From: JANWYT01 sp034437555
GTDB taxonomy: Bacteria; Chloroflexota; Anaerolineae; Aggregatilineales; Phototrophicaceae
DNA length: 64,000 nt
Assembly: GCA_034437555.1 (NCBI GenBank)
Contig: DAOTTQ010000064.1
Location: 14,061 to 78,060 of the forward strand
Direction of reading: 5' to 3'
Numbering within the stretch: position 1 is the first letter of the stretch; the number at the start of each line of letters is the position of its first letter. The notes beneath the pieces are model-generated. The model had not been told where the DNA came from. It was given only the letters and a program-made list of their open reading frames with translations, and ran no database searches. The position numbers and the translations under genes are program-made. Positions 52,393 through 61,438 of the stretch are shown one piece after another.

Positions 52393-52421
52393 ATAATAGT
52401 GCTAGTCGTTAAGTTTGGCAA
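52393..52421 (-). promoter_or_regulatory. promoter of the hybrid kinase operon
   Basis: On the minus strand TTGCCA (52416-52421), 17 bases, then TATTAT (52393-52398): five of six consensus bases at both boxes. The leader is about 31 bases. On the plus strand TG-T-TATAAT (52544-52552) is the probable extended -10 of the reductase gene. The remainder of 52355-52592 shows nothing else. Confidence 0.55.
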
Positions 52422-52592
52422 GCTACGGCATCTTAATGATTACAATAGCAATCCTTATGTCAGGGTAGCCAGCACGAAACGGTACAAAAAACCGTGACAT
52501 TAAGCCCATTCTTTCTTTGTCTGTGCCGTTGCCGTCTATTGGGTGTTATAATTTTATCGTTACGTTTCGTTAGGTGTTGATTGGAGTTTTTA

Positions 52593-53981
52593 ATGACGCT
52601 AGGTACACCAGAACAACCGCTTCGCGTTGCCATTATTGGCTCGGGTCCCAGTGGCTTTTATGCCGCCGATTACTTGCTGAATAAAAGCAACCTCACGGTT
52701 GAGATTGATATGTTTGACCGCTTGCCTACTCCTTATGGGCTGGTGCGCGGTGGGGTTGCCCCCGACCATCAAAAAATTAAAGCCGTGACTAAAGTCTACG
52801 AGAAAATCGCCTCACAACCCACGTTTCGCTTCTTTGGGCATGTGACGTTTGGCACAGACATTACTCGCGCCGATTTACAGCAGTTTTATCACGCCGTTGT
52901 GTATGCCGTTGGGGCGCAAACTGACCGCTCTTTAGGCGTTGAAGGCGAGGACTTGCTGGGAAGCCATGCCGCCACCGAATTTGTGGGGTGGTATAACGGG
53001 CATCCCGATTACAAGCACCTGTCATTTGACCTATCACGCCCGCGTGTGGCAGTCATTGGCGTGGGGAATGTGGCAATGGACGTAACGCGCATTCTTGCCA
53101 GCACCCCTGAAGAACTAGCAAAAACCGACATCGTAGACTATGCCTATCACGCGCTCCGCACCAGTGGGATTGAGCATGTTAGCGTTTTTGGGCGCAGAGG
53201 CGCGGCACAAGCCGCCTTTACCAACCCCGAAATTAAAGAATTAGGCGAGCTAGAAGGCGCGGATTGCATCGTATACCCCAATGAGGTGGTGCTGGATGAA
53301 GCCAGTAAAGCCTATCTTGCCTTGCCCACCACAGAAGCAAAGGACGCGAAAAACGTCACTATTTTACAGTCGTATGCGTCACGCACACCATCGGGCAAGC
53401 CCAAACAAATTGAGATGCGCTTTCAATGGTCGCCCGTTGCTATTTTGGGGGATGGGCGCGTAGAAGCCATTAAAATGGTCAAGAATGTGCTGGTGCTGGA
53501 TGAAAAAGGCAACGTAAAAGCTATCCCTACCGACCACACCGAGACCTTTGTCGTTGACCTTGTGTTTAGAAGTGTGGGCTATATGGGCGTTCCATTGCCC
53601 GATGTGCCATTTGAATCCAAGCGTGGCGTATTCCCTAATGTGAAAGGGCGTGTGCTAAACGAAGGGCAAACGGTCGTGGGTGATTATGCTGTTGGATGGA
53701 TTAAGCGAGGACCCAGTGGCATCATTGGCACCAATAAGCCTGATAGCTATGAAAGCGCCGAATCATTGGTAACAGATGTAAAAGAGGGCGTGCATTGGTT
53801 GCCCATTGCCCCTGATAGAGAAGCCGTGACTGCGCTTTTGCAATCTAGGGGCGTGTGCTATATCACCTTTGCCGACTGGCAAAAACTAGACAAAATCGAA
53901 GTAGAACGTGGACAAAGCGAAGGCAAACCACGCGTCAAATTTACCGATATTGATGAAATGTTGCGCGTGGTCGCGGAGTAG
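52593..53981 (+). CDS. ferredoxin-NADP reductase (adrenodoxin-reductase/FprA type)
   Basis: A 462-residue FAD- and NADP-binding flavoenzyme of the glutathione-reductase-like group. The FAD motif is GSGPSGFYAADYLL near residue 15; GLVRGGVAPDHQKIK is a hallmark of the FprA/adrenodoxin reductase family; the NADP motif is IGVGNVAMDVTRIL (about 153), with GRRG close after. VGWIKRGPSGIIGTNKPDS near the C-terminus is also conserved. It passes electrons between NADPH and ferredoxin, and could feed a P450, but no ferredoxin gene is close. ATG at 52593 with GGAG six bases before; a TTG 12 bases upstream is a poorer start. Confidence 0.95.
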   Translation: MTLGTPEQPLRVAIIGSGPSGFYAADYLLNKSNLTVEIDMFDRLPTPYGLVRGGVAPDHQKIKAVTKVYEKIASQPTFRFFGHVTFGTDITRADLQQFYHAVVYAVGAQTDRSLGVEGEDLLGSHAATEFVGWYNGHPDYKHLSFDLSRPRVAVIGVGNVAMDVTRILASTPEELAKTDIVDYAYHALRTSGIEHVSVFGRRGAAQAAFTNPEIKELGELEGADCIVYPNEVVLDEASKAYLALPTTEAKDAKNVTILQSYASRTPSGKPKQIEMRFQWSPVAILGDGRVEAIKMVKNVLVLDEKGNVKAIPTDHTETFVVDLVFRSVGYMGVPLPDVPFESKRGVFPNVKGRVLNEGQTVVGDYAVGWIKRGPSGIIGTNKPDSYESAESLVTDVKEGVHWLPIAPDREAVTALLQSRGVCYITFADWQKLDKIEVERGQSEGKPRVKFTDIDEMLRVVAE

Positions 53982-53985
53982 CTTT

Positions 53986-56649
53986 TTACTTTTGTGTGCC
54001 GTCTAGGAAACCTGAAAGCCACTTCATCAGGTCAACCGCGCTTTGGGGCGCAATATCACCACTGGCAAGCTGCCGTTCTAGGGCTTCATCACTTTTCATC
54101 AATGAGGGCTTGGTGCGGCGGTCTGCCATATCTGCCAAAAGCTGCGCCAATTGCTTTAGATTGGTGGCTAAGACTTGGCGCACATCGGGGGGCAGCGTGT
54201 CTAGGGCGTTGCCCATCTCGGCGCGAACCGTCGGCATATCAATTAGCAATTTTTCCCCGTCAAAACCATCGGATAGCAACGCCATCACCCTAAACGCGGT
54301 GCTGATGTCTTGCGCCCATTCTTCTAGCGTTTTATTCCCAAATAAACGGCGCACGCTGTGGGTGGTCGTAACGATCGCTCGCAGGTCATCAATGGTGCGA
54401 TTGCCCTCTAATGCCCGCTCCAACTTTTGCAATTGTGCGTTGGTTTGGCTGTGGGTATAGTCACGCCACCACCCCATCATGAGGGGCTTAAGGATGGCAT
54501 GAATTTGAATGGCTTTGCGTAGGCGTAACAGGCTTTTCACCAGTTCGGCTTCATTTTCTTGTAGCGAAAAGTCACTTAGTAGGCGTTTGAGCGTGGTTTT
54601 TGCCAGTGTTTCGTGCTTTTGGTCGTCAAATAACTCTAAGAGTCGCCATAACACAGGTTCGGTTAGCTTTACGTCCGTGTGCTGTGCCAATATTCGCGCC
54701 ACTTGCTCACTAAGGCTTAAAGAGGTACGTTCTTCCCAGCCCCGCGCTTCTAGAATGCCCACATACACATTTGCGCCGTTTTGGGGCGTAAGTGTGCCTT
54801 GTGTCGTCATGCTCCCTATCAACATCAGCAGGTCGTCGTCAATGCGCTCGCTGGCATATAAAACGGGCGCAAGCACGGGTAAGAGTGCGTCTTGGGTTGC
54901 CAATGTTGCGGCGACACTATAAAAGAACTCATCATCACCATTCGCTAGAAAGCGCGTCAGTAAAGATTCTAAGCCTTCTTCGGGCAAGCTGGCACGCCCT
55001 CCCTCAATTAAAAGGCGTAACAGGGTTTGAGCGCGATACGGTTCGGCAATAATCAGGTTGGGTTTGTTGGTGATGATGTCCCACAATTGTTCTAGGTGGT
55101 CTTGGGTGAGGGGCTTTTCTTGGTGAATGGCTCGCTCTACACCCAGCAAAAAGAGTTCGCGGGACTGGCTGGCGGTATTGCTTAGTTCGGTGGCATTGCC
55201 CTCAAAGAGAATTGCCTGAATATCATCAGGGAGGCTTTGATAAAAAGCTTTGTCCTCTAGCCACCCCACCAAGAAAGACGGTTCACGCTTAACGCTGATG
55301 ACCAATAAATCACGGGTTAGCGCAGTTTGCCCGTAACTCATCGGGAGAGCTTGCGCCATGCCTTCGCGTAAAATATCACTTAGCTCATAGCGTAATGGCT
55401 CCCGCGAGAGCAACTGTAGCCAGCTTGATACGGTGGCGGGGTCTTTACTGGCAAGCGCAACGTTAAGGCTGTGTTCGGCGGCTTTGTGTAGCCGTGTTAG
55501 CCACCGCGCATCAACGCCTTCATTAAGCCGTGTGCGAACGAACGCATAAACGGTATCGGGCTGACCTTCTAGGACGGTGTCTAGCACTTTTGCCAGCTTG
55601 GTATCCAACGCAGGGCTGTTATCCATCGCTTTTGCCACCCACAAAGAAGCCTCTGGATGGCGTTGCTCTAGGGTAAGGCGCAAAAGGGCTTCAGCGTAGC
55701 GGTCAAAAATATCGCCCTGTGGCGGGGTATCCCCCACCAAATTATTCATAAGGTCATCAATGGTAACAGGGCGTGATTCGTCTAGTGCAAGGTCAATACG
55801 ATGGCGAATGGCGACGGTATCCACACACTTTGCCAGTGCCGTATCAGAAATTGCCCCTACCAATGCAATGCTATCTAGCACGCTTAGCTGTGCCACAAAC
55901 GCGCTAATATCGCCTTGCCATAGGTGGCGAAGGTGGTCAAGATACGCGCTTCCTTCAGCTAGGGTGCGGTCGGTGGGTGCTTCCCATTTACCCCATTGAA
56001 TGGGGTAGCGTGTGGTGGGGGCTGCGCTTTCGCTAATGATAATACGCGGACGATTGGCGGGCAGGCGCAGCGCGTATGTGCTAAAGGTTAAATAGTGGCG
56101 AAAGGGGCTGGGAATCATCAGGGTTAGCCCTTGTAGCAGGCGCAAGCGTTGAATGGTGTCCCCTATAAAGCCACTTAGCCATAAGCCATCCGTAAATAAC
56201 GCCCCCCCCAACAGTAAGAGCAAACGCGACATATCGCCTTCAACCATATCAAGGGCAATTTGGATGGCGTTGCTGCGGCTTTCCTCTGTCCAGGTAATGG
56301 GCATGGGCAAGCCTTGTTCCACGTTTAAGGGTTGCTGAAACACCTGGATGAGGGGGTTTAGGTCACCGTTAAGGGCTTGCAGGCTGGCGGTGGGCAAACG
56401 CAAATAAGTAAAGCGCGTTTGTCGGTTTTGTTCTTGGGCTTGGGCGAGTAAAAAAAACTCTGCCTCAAGGCGCATAATTGCATAGGTCGGGTTGCCATCG
56501 GGTGTGGGGTCTACAGGGACAAGCTGATGAAAGAGCTTGCCTTGAGTGGCAGGTAAGCCTGCACTTACCGCTAACACATCGAGAGGGGTTTCAACACCGT
56601 TTGCAATAGGGGGCTTGCCATAAACCAAGTATTCGAGCGTTTGCTCCAT
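53986..56649 (-). CDS. large protein of unknown function, possibly GAP1-like
   Basis: An 887-residue cytoplasmic protein. The first 130 residues (LEYLVYGKPPIANGVETPLDVLAVSAGLP, AIMRLEAEFFLLAQAQ) and the next part, around a LTLMIPSPFRHYLTFSTYA segment, resemble by eye the N and M regions of GTPase-associated protein 1 (GAP1), which is linked in other genomes to GTPase- and effector-containing conflict systems. The similarity is not certain. The remaining 600 residues are all-helical and without motifs. The usual GTPase, FHA/TRAF-like and effector partners are not adjacent (the nearest FHA gene is 3.3 kb away). ATG at 56649 is chosen; 42 codons upstream are open but lie on a repeat fragment. 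It converges on the reductase with 4 bases between. Confidence 0.55.
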   Translation of the reverse strand: MEQTLEYLVYGKPPIANGVETPLDVLAVSAGLPATQGKLFHQLVPVDPTPDGNPTYAIMRLEAEFFLLAQAQEQNRQTRFTYLRLPTASLQALNGDLNPLIQVFQQPLNVEQGLPMPITWTEESRSNAIQIALDMVEGDMSRLLLLLGGALFTDGLWLSGFIGDTIQRLRLLQGLTLMIPSPFRHYLTFSTYALRLPANRPRIIISESAAPTTRYPIQWGKWEAPTDRTLAEGSAYLDHLRHLWQGDISAFVAQLSVLDSIALVGAISDTALAKCVDTVAIRHRIDLALDESRPVTIDDLMNNLVGDTPPQGDIFDRYAEALLRLTLEQRHPEASLWVAKAMDNSPALDTKLAKVLDTVLEGQPDTVYAFVRTRLNEGVDARWLTRLHKAAEHSLNVALASKDPATVSSWLQLLSREPLRYELSDILREGMAQALPMSYGQTALTRDLLVISVKREPSFLVGWLEDKAFYQSLPDDIQAILFEGNATELSNTASQSRELFLLGVERAIHQEKPLTQDHLEQLWDIITNKPNLIIAEPYRAQTLLRLLIEGGRASLPEEGLESLLTRFLANGDDEFFYSVAATLATQDALLPVLAPVLYASERIDDDLLMLIGSMTTQGTLTPQNGANVYVGILEARGWEERTSLSLSEQVARILAQHTDVKLTEPVLWRLLELFDDQKHETLAKTTLKRLLSDFSLQENEAELVKSLLRLRKAIQIHAILKPLMMGWWRDYTHSQTNAQLQKLERALEGNRTIDDLRAIVTTTHSVRRLFGNKTLEEWAQDISTAFRVMALLSDGFDGEKLLIDMPTVRAEMGNALDTLPPDVRQVLATNLKQLAQLLADMADRRTKPSLMKSDEALERQLASGDIAPQSAVDLMKWLSGFLDGTQK

Positions 56650-56780
56650 GAAAGGCTTCCCGTAGATTGAATAGCTGTGCAGTGTGTAGTCTAGCGAAGT
56701 GTCTTGCGCTTGTAAACGGTTTGAAATTTTTTGAGGAAATAATACGCAGAGGGGCGGAGGGCATATAGGGGACATTTTAT

Positions 56781-56829
56781 CCCCTATCCCCGCCAGCCCC
56801 CTTCCCCAAAAATTAGAGAAGGGGGGGTG
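56781..56829. repeat. dispersed fragment related to the 138-bp repeat family
   Basis: CCCCCTTC (56797-56804) pairs with GAAGGGGG (56818-56825), enclosing CCCCAAAAATTAGA. The same CCAAAAATT/GAGAGGG wording occurs in inverse orientation in the array at 41757-42358. It lies between the SPFH gene end and the start of the 887-residue gene. Confidence 0.55.
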
Positions 56830-56899
56830 TTTTGTATGTCATGGAACAGGCTAAACGCCCAATGTTAGGGGTATATCTTGTGGCGTGATAAATTCTGAT

Positions 56900-57817
56900 T
56901 TAATCGCCACTGCCGTTAGGTGTCTTTTCGCGGGGTTGTGCGGTTAGCATCCCACTCACCGATTGAATCATGCTAGTAAGTTCCATGGGCAATACCCACT
57001 TGGTGCTGTTGCTTGCGCCCAATTGCTTTAGGGTTTCCATGTATTGAAGTGCCATCGTCTTTTCGTCAATATCAGTGGCTTTTTCATGGATGGCGGCAAG
57101 GGCTGCGGCAAAACCTTGTGCAGTTAGCACTTGGGATTGACGGTCACCTTCAGAGCGCAAGATGGCACTTTGCTTTTCACCTTCAGCACGCAGAATGGCA
57201 GCTTGCTTTTCACCTTCGGCAATAGTGATGGCGGCTTGCTTTTCACCTTCGGCGCGGGTCACTTCGGCACGACGTTCACGTTCTGCCGTCATTTGGCGCG
57301 TCATGGCATCCATAATGCTCTTGGGTGGGATAATCTCGCGGATTTCTACCGACGTAATCTTCATGCCCCAGCGTTCTGTACTTTCATCCAGCTTAATGCG
57401 TAGCACAGCGTTGATGTTCTCACGCTTAGACAACACATCATCCAGTTCAATATCACCAATAACGGCGCGAAGGGTGGTGCTTGCCAAAAGCACAGAGGCT
57501 TTTTCTACGTTTTCTATCTTTAAGACGGCAAGTGCCGGGTCTACGATGCGATAGTAAACCAAGAAGTCAATATCAATGCCCGCGTTGTCTTTTGTAATGG
57601 CGGTTTGTGATGGAATATCCAAAAACTTTTCGCGCAAGTCTAGCATAAAGGCGCGTTCTATAAACGGAATCACAATCACAATGCCCGGTCCGCGTGTGCC
57701 AGCATAACGACCCAACGCCAAGATGACCAAGCGTTGATAGTCTGGCACAATGCGAATCACGCTAAAGAATAGGTAAATGCCAAAAAGCACCAAAAAGATA
57801 ATTAATGCAGGTTCCAT
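56900..57817 (-). CDS. SPFH/band-7 (stomatin-like) protein
   Basis: A 305-residue membrane protein of the stomatin/paraslipin type. An N-terminal membrane hairpin helix (about 5-20) leads to the SPFH domain (about 22-190; VPDYQRLVILALGRYAGTRGPGIVIVIPF). A coiled coil of repeated AEGEKQAAI units (about 190-230) and QALQYMETLKQLGAS-type tail follow. Such proteins form membrane microdomains and pair with NfeD. It lies 65 bases downstream of the NfeD gene on the same strand, and GGAGA is its ribosome site. Confidence 0.93.
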   Translation of the reverse strand: MEPALIIFLVLFGIYLFFSVIRIVPDYQRLVILALGRYAGTRGPGIVIVIPFIERAFMLDLREKFLDIPSQTAITKDNAGIDIDFLVYYRIVDPALAVLKIENVEKASVLLASTTLRAVIGDIELDDVLSKRENINAVLRIKLDESTERWGMKITSVEIREIIPPKSIMDAMTRQMTAERERRAEVTRAEGEKQAAITIAEGEKQAAILRAEGEKQSAILRSEGDRQSQVLTAQGFAAALAAIHEKATDIDEKTMALQYMETLKQLGASNSTKWVLPMELTSMIQSVSGMLTAQPREKTPNGSGD

Positions 57818-57882
57818 AGTAAAAGGTCTCCTTTGTGTGTGGCTATCTGTCTATCATAATACAAATTGTTAGAACGTGCCTA

Positions 57883-58521
57883 CTAATGCACGCCATTGGT
57901 GCTATATTGGCGTTCTTCGTTTTTGGCTTTTTCTACGCGCAGTTCTAGCCCAACTTTTTCTGTGATAATCACTTCTAGGTCAGTGTCAAGCGATTCTTTG
58001 CTACGGGCTGTCCACAGTTCACCATTCACGTATACTGTGCCTACGGGGTTAAGTGGCGTTACCACGCGCCCGCGCGCCCCTAGTAACAGGTCGCTTTCGG
58101 TCACATCAACGGTTTTACGGTGACGGCGTAGTGCCGGCAACAAAATAAATTGATGGTATGACCATGCCAAAAGAACGGTGCTAATGGGTGCAACGGGGGA
58201 TATGGACTGCCCATCAAACAAGAACAGCCCGCCGATAATTTGTAACACCAAGCCACCTTGCGCCAACGTTTCCCATTTAGATGAGAGAAACGGCAACGCC
58301 AAGAAGCCACTCACACCCACCACAATAAGGGCAACCGCCCACCATTGGGTAGCGGGCATACTGCCCAGCCCATAAAACGCCAGCACTAACGTGCCGGCAC
58401 TAATGGCTTCTATCACCATCGTGCCGGGCGTATAAGCCGCTGTAACTGCAAGCCATAAGCCCGCTAACAACAGCAAGTAAATGATGTTGGGGTTTTGAAA
58501 AACAAGTAATAGATTTTCCAT
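57883..58521 (-). CDS. NfeD-like protein (short form, no protease domain)
   Basis: A 212-residue membrane protein with about four helices (NIIYLLLLAGLWLAV, MVIEAISAGTLVLAFYG, WWAVALIVVGVSGFLALPF, GGLVLQIIGGLFLF) and a C-terminal OB-fold domain (LLGARGRVVTPLNPVGTVYVNGELWTARS, characteristic of NfeD). It lacks the N-terminal ClpP-class protease of long NfeD. AAAGGAG precedes the ATG at 58521 by 4-6 bases. Paired with the SPFH gene as in many bacteria. Confidence 0.92.
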   Translation of the reverse strand: MENLLLVFQNPNIIYLLLLAGLWLAVTAAYTPGTMVIEAISAGTLVLAFYGLGSMPATQWWAVALIVVGVSGFLALPFLSSKWETLAQGGLVLQIIGGLFLFDGQSISPVAPISTVLLAWSYHQFILLPALRRHRKTVDVTESDLLLGARGRVVTPLNPVGTVYVNGELWTARSKESLDTDLEVIITEKVGLELRVEKAKNEERQYSTNGVH

Positions 58522-58641
58522 TGTTGCTCCTTTACATGCCACTTAATAGCACTACCCCTATTGTAACCGATTTTCACTCTTGTGACTCCCTAATCTTTGG
58601 GGGCAATAGCTTGGTTTTTGGTGAGTTTCTTTAAGAAAACA

Positions 58642-58669
58642 TTGTGACTTTTTGGTAAATAGATATAAT
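58642..58669 (+). promoter_or_regulatory. promoter of the M20 amidohydrolase gene
   Basis: TTGTGA (58642-58647), 16 bases, TATAAT (58664-58669). Leader of about 40 bases with AAGGA at 58702-58706. It is divergent from NfeD. Confidence 0.5.
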
Positions 58670-58714
58670 AAACAACAAATCTCTCCCAACCGCATAGCTG
58701 CAAGGACTGGCAAT

Positions 58715-59959
58715 ATGCTTATGGTTACGCCTCAGTTACGCATTAACTCACAACGCCTAAGAATAGACTTTGACCAGCTTTCTAATATTGGCGCAACGCG
58801 ACAAGGGGGTGTAAGCCGTGTTGCCCTCTCTAATGAAGATATGCAGGCACGTTCTTGGTTTGCAGACCGCATCGAAGAATCGCAATTGTCATTAAGAGAT
58901 GACGAAGTGGGCAACCTAAGCGGAATGCTCTTTAGCCGTAACCTAAACGCAAAAACACTCCTCATTGGCTCTCACCTAGACACATCTCCCAACGCCGGCA
59001 AATATGATGGCAGTGTGGGTGTGCTGGCGGGGCTGGAATGCTTGCGTACCTTGCGTGATGCAGGGGTGCCATTGCCCTTTCACCTTGAAGTCATTAACTT
59101 TACCGATGAGGAGGGTTGGTGGCAGTCCCTTTTTGGCAGTATGGGCGTTACGGGTATGCTTGCACCACATCACACTAACGATAGCAAACAAGACAATGGA
59201 CCCTTTAGAGCCGCCCTCTTTAGAGCAGGCATTACGCACCAAGACTATTACAAAGCCAAACGCGATGTTAATTCGCTAGTGGGCTATTTAGAACTTCACG
59301 TTGAACAATCTGACCGCCTAGAACGCCATCGCCACCAAATTGGTGCGGTAACACGTATTGTGGGGCGCACCAGCTACCGCGTCACGTTTTACGGTGAAGC
59401 CGTTCATGCCGCTACCAACTACAATAAAAAGCGTGATGCCTTGCAAGGAGCAGCCTGCTTTATCACCGATTTTCATTCGCTTCCGCAAAATTTTGAGGGG
59501 GGGATGGTGAACTGTGGTAATTTAGAAGTGCAACCCACAGGCGTAACCATTGTGCCATCTAGGGCAGATGTAACGCTAGAACTGCGCCACGCCGACCCCC
59601 AAACCCTGCTACAGATGCAGGCGCGAACGGTAGAAATGGCAATGCACTGTGGAAGCTGTTATAACCTTCGTGTAGAAGTAGAGGAACTGCTTCATCGGGA
59701 TGTGGCGTACATGGCAGACGCTATCATCGAAACCATTGAAACAGTGTGTGAGGAACAAGGCTTTACTCACATGAGGCTCCCCAGTTTTGCAGGACACGAC
59801 GCACAAATTCTCGCACCCTTTACACCCTCTGGTATGATTTTTATCCCCTGTAAAGACGGCATCAGCATGAACCCAAAAGAGTATACTGACTGGCAAAACA
59901 TTGAGAATGGCGCAAATGTGTTACTAGCCACCATCCTAAAACTGGCAGAGCGCGCCTAA
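58715..59959 (+). CDS. M20-family amidohydrolase (allantoate/N-carbamoyl amino acid hydrolase type)
   Basis: A 414-residue zinc hydrolase of the AllC/hydantoinase-carbamoylase group. Metal ligands in order: His in GSHLDTSPNAG, Asp in KYDGSVGVLAG (bridging), Glu pair in TDEEG, His in LHVEQSD, and a final His in FAGHDAQ. The dimerisation domain with VHAATNYNKKRDAL (usual form HAGTTPM-RRD) is slightly divergent. Members cut allantoate, N-carbamoyl amino acids or ureidoglycolate; the exact substrate cannot be given. ATG at 58715 has AAGGA 8 bases before; the frame is open 21 codons further up over the promoter. No purine-catabolic gene is adjacent. Confidence 0.9.
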   Translation: MLMVTPQLRINSQRLRIDFDQLSNIGATRQGGVSRVALSNEDMQARSWFADRIEESQLSLRDDEVGNLSGMLFSRNLNAKTLLIGSHLDTSPNAGKYDGSVGVLAGLECLRTLRDAGVPLPFHLEVINFTDEEGWWQSLFGSMGVTGMLAPHHTNDSKQDNGPFRAALFRAGITHQDYYKAKRDVNSLVGYLELHVEQSDRLERHRHQIGAVTRIVGRTSYRVTFYGEAVHAATNYNKKRDALQGAACFITDFHSLPQNFEGGMVNCGNLEVQPTGVTIVPSRADVTLELRHADPQTLLQMQARTVEMAMHCGSCYNLRVEVEELLHRDVAYMADAIIETIETVCEEQGFTHMRLPSFAGHDAQILAPFTPSGMIFIPCKDGISMNPKEYTDWQNIENGANVLLATILKLAERA

Positions 59960-59968
59960 TACGCTTGT

Positions 59969-59987
59969 GGGCAAGCACGCCTTGCCC
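59969..59987. terminator. 7-bp hairpin between converging genes
   Basis: GGGCAAG (59969-59975) pairs with CTTGCCC (59981-59987) around a 5-base loop, without a T run. It lies 10 bases after the M20 stop and 10 bases before the FHA stop. It could serve both strands. Confidence 0.4.
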
Positions 59988-59996
59988 CATCAGGTA

Positions 59997-60704
59997 TTAT
60001 TGCGTGATGTTTTGTGTCCCAATACGCCAGCCAATTCTAAAGACCAGCATCGAAAAGCCAAGCTCTAGCGTGTCACCATCATTTAAGGTGTGAGGGTCAT
60101 CTTTAAGGGAAACATTGTTTACTTTTGTGCCATTGCTACTTTTAAGGTCGGTAATTTGCCACTTGCCACTAACGCGCTGTAGGCGGGCATGAGGGCGACT
60201 AACAGAAGGGTCTTGTAGCACAATTTCCCACGATGCGTTGCTGGTGGCGCGTCCTATCGTTACGGTCTCTAGCAAAATCGGCAGGGTTTGCCCTTCTTGG
60301 GGCCCATTCGTTACAATGAGGCTGGCTTGTCCCTCTGTATCTGTAGGAACAATAATTTGCCCTGTTTCTTGGGCTTGATGAACGTCATCATCGGTAGCGG
60401 CTAAAAAATCGACAGTTTGCACAAATAAGCGAATGACATCCCCTGCAAAAAGCGGGTACGGCTCATCCACACGATTATCATTAACGAAAACACCGTTACT
60501 ACTGCTAAGGTCACCCACCATAAAAACGCCATCACGATAGGTAATGACGGCATGTTGCCTTGAAACATGATGTTCTGAAATTTGAATGTCGTTGTTTGAA
60601 GAACGCCCTATCGTCGCGGTTGCACCCTCAATGAGAACGTATTCGCGCACAGCATTTGAGATGGGGTCTTTCCAGCGCAGCTTAGCAAGTGCTTCGGCAG
60701 TCAT
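59997..60704 (-). CDS. double FHA-domain protein
   Basis: A 235-residue cytoplasmic protein with two forkhead-associated domains that bind phosphothreonine. The first (about 30-95) has IGRSSNNDIQISEHHVSRQHA and DLSSSNGVFVN; the second (about 145-220) has IGRATSNASWEIVLQDPSVSRPHA and DLKSSNGTKVN. All key GR, S-x-x-H and N-G residues are present in both. It is divergent from a damaged pair of membrane-protein genes; a Ser/Thr kinase is not in the window. Confidence 0.93.
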   Translation of the reverse strand: MTAEALAKLRWKDPISNAVREYVLIEGATATIGRSSNNDIQISEHHVSRQHAVITYRDGVFMVGDLSSSNGVFVNDNRVDEPYPLFAGDVIRLFVQTVDFLAATDDDVHQAQETGQIIVPTDTEGQASLIVTNGPQEGQTLPILLETVTIGRATSNASWEIVLQDPSVSRPHARLQRVSGKWQITDLKSSNGTKVNNVSLKDDPHTLNDGDTLELGFSMLVFRIGWRIGTQNITQ

Positions 60705-60780
60705 GTGCTATAATCTCTCTGTGTGTGAGAAAGTTTAAAACTTTAGGTATAAATTTTATCACAAGAAACGAGCATAAACT

Positions 60781-61434
60781 ATGACAATTCAAGGCACAAG
60801 CGAAAATGAAACGCCCCTATGATTTAGTACCCTGGTGGCATTGCTGATTGCTTTTGTCAGCGTGGCGGGCGCGGTAGTGGCGTGGCGCGCCAGCCTTGCC
60901 AGTGGCAGTTCCAGCGATGCCGACCTTGCAGGCTTGAGAGCCAGCATCAATTTAACCGAAACACGCGCCATAGGAGCGGTAAACGCCTATAGCAGTTACG
61001 GGACTTATGTCCGTTATTATCAAAATCGCCAATTGGTGAGTGCCATCCAAAGCAACTTTAATGAGGGCGGAGATGATGTACGCCTAATTGCAGAATCACA
61101 AGACGCGCTCGTCTTGGCGCAAAGTGCCTTCCCCAACCAATACCTTAATCGGGACGGCACATACAATATTCAGCGTCAATTGGGTGAAGCGTTGGCAGAT
61201 GCCGCCCGCAAAAAAGACATTAACCCCGACCCTCATTATGTCGAAGCAGATGTATTTCGTTCCCAAGCCGACAAACTTTTGATTGCCTTAACAGCGTTGG
61301 TTATTTCACTAGTGTTTTATACCCTCATCGAAGTGGTGAGCGATCGCTTGCGCTATGTTTTAGTCACGGCGGGGTCTGTTTTGGCAATCGCTAGTTTGGT
61401 GGGTGCGTTCCTTATAGAAACGGGAAGGTTGTAA
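60781..61434 (+). pseudogene. membrane protein gene interrupted by an in-frame TGA
   Basis: The frame opens at ATG 60781 (MTIQGTSENETPL), hits TGA at 60820-60822, and continues unbroken (FSTLVALLIAFVSVAG) to a stop at 61434. The 13 residues before the stop are a plausible polar N-terminus, and the membrane helix right after is in phase. The rest has a variable middle and two C-terminal helices (LLIALTALVISLVFYTLIE; LVTAGSVLAIASLVGAF). Restart at GTG 60835 is possible, but no ribosome site precedes it. It might be a point mutation, a recoded codon or a base error. The downstream gene is a paralogue with the same layout, and starts 5 bases later. Confidence 0.6.
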
Positions 61435-61438
61435 CACA

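Noticed and set aside
60820..60822. Selenocysteine codon
   Set aside because: The TGA is beside a membrane anchor, with no redox motif and no SECIS-like hairpin noticed immediately downstream.
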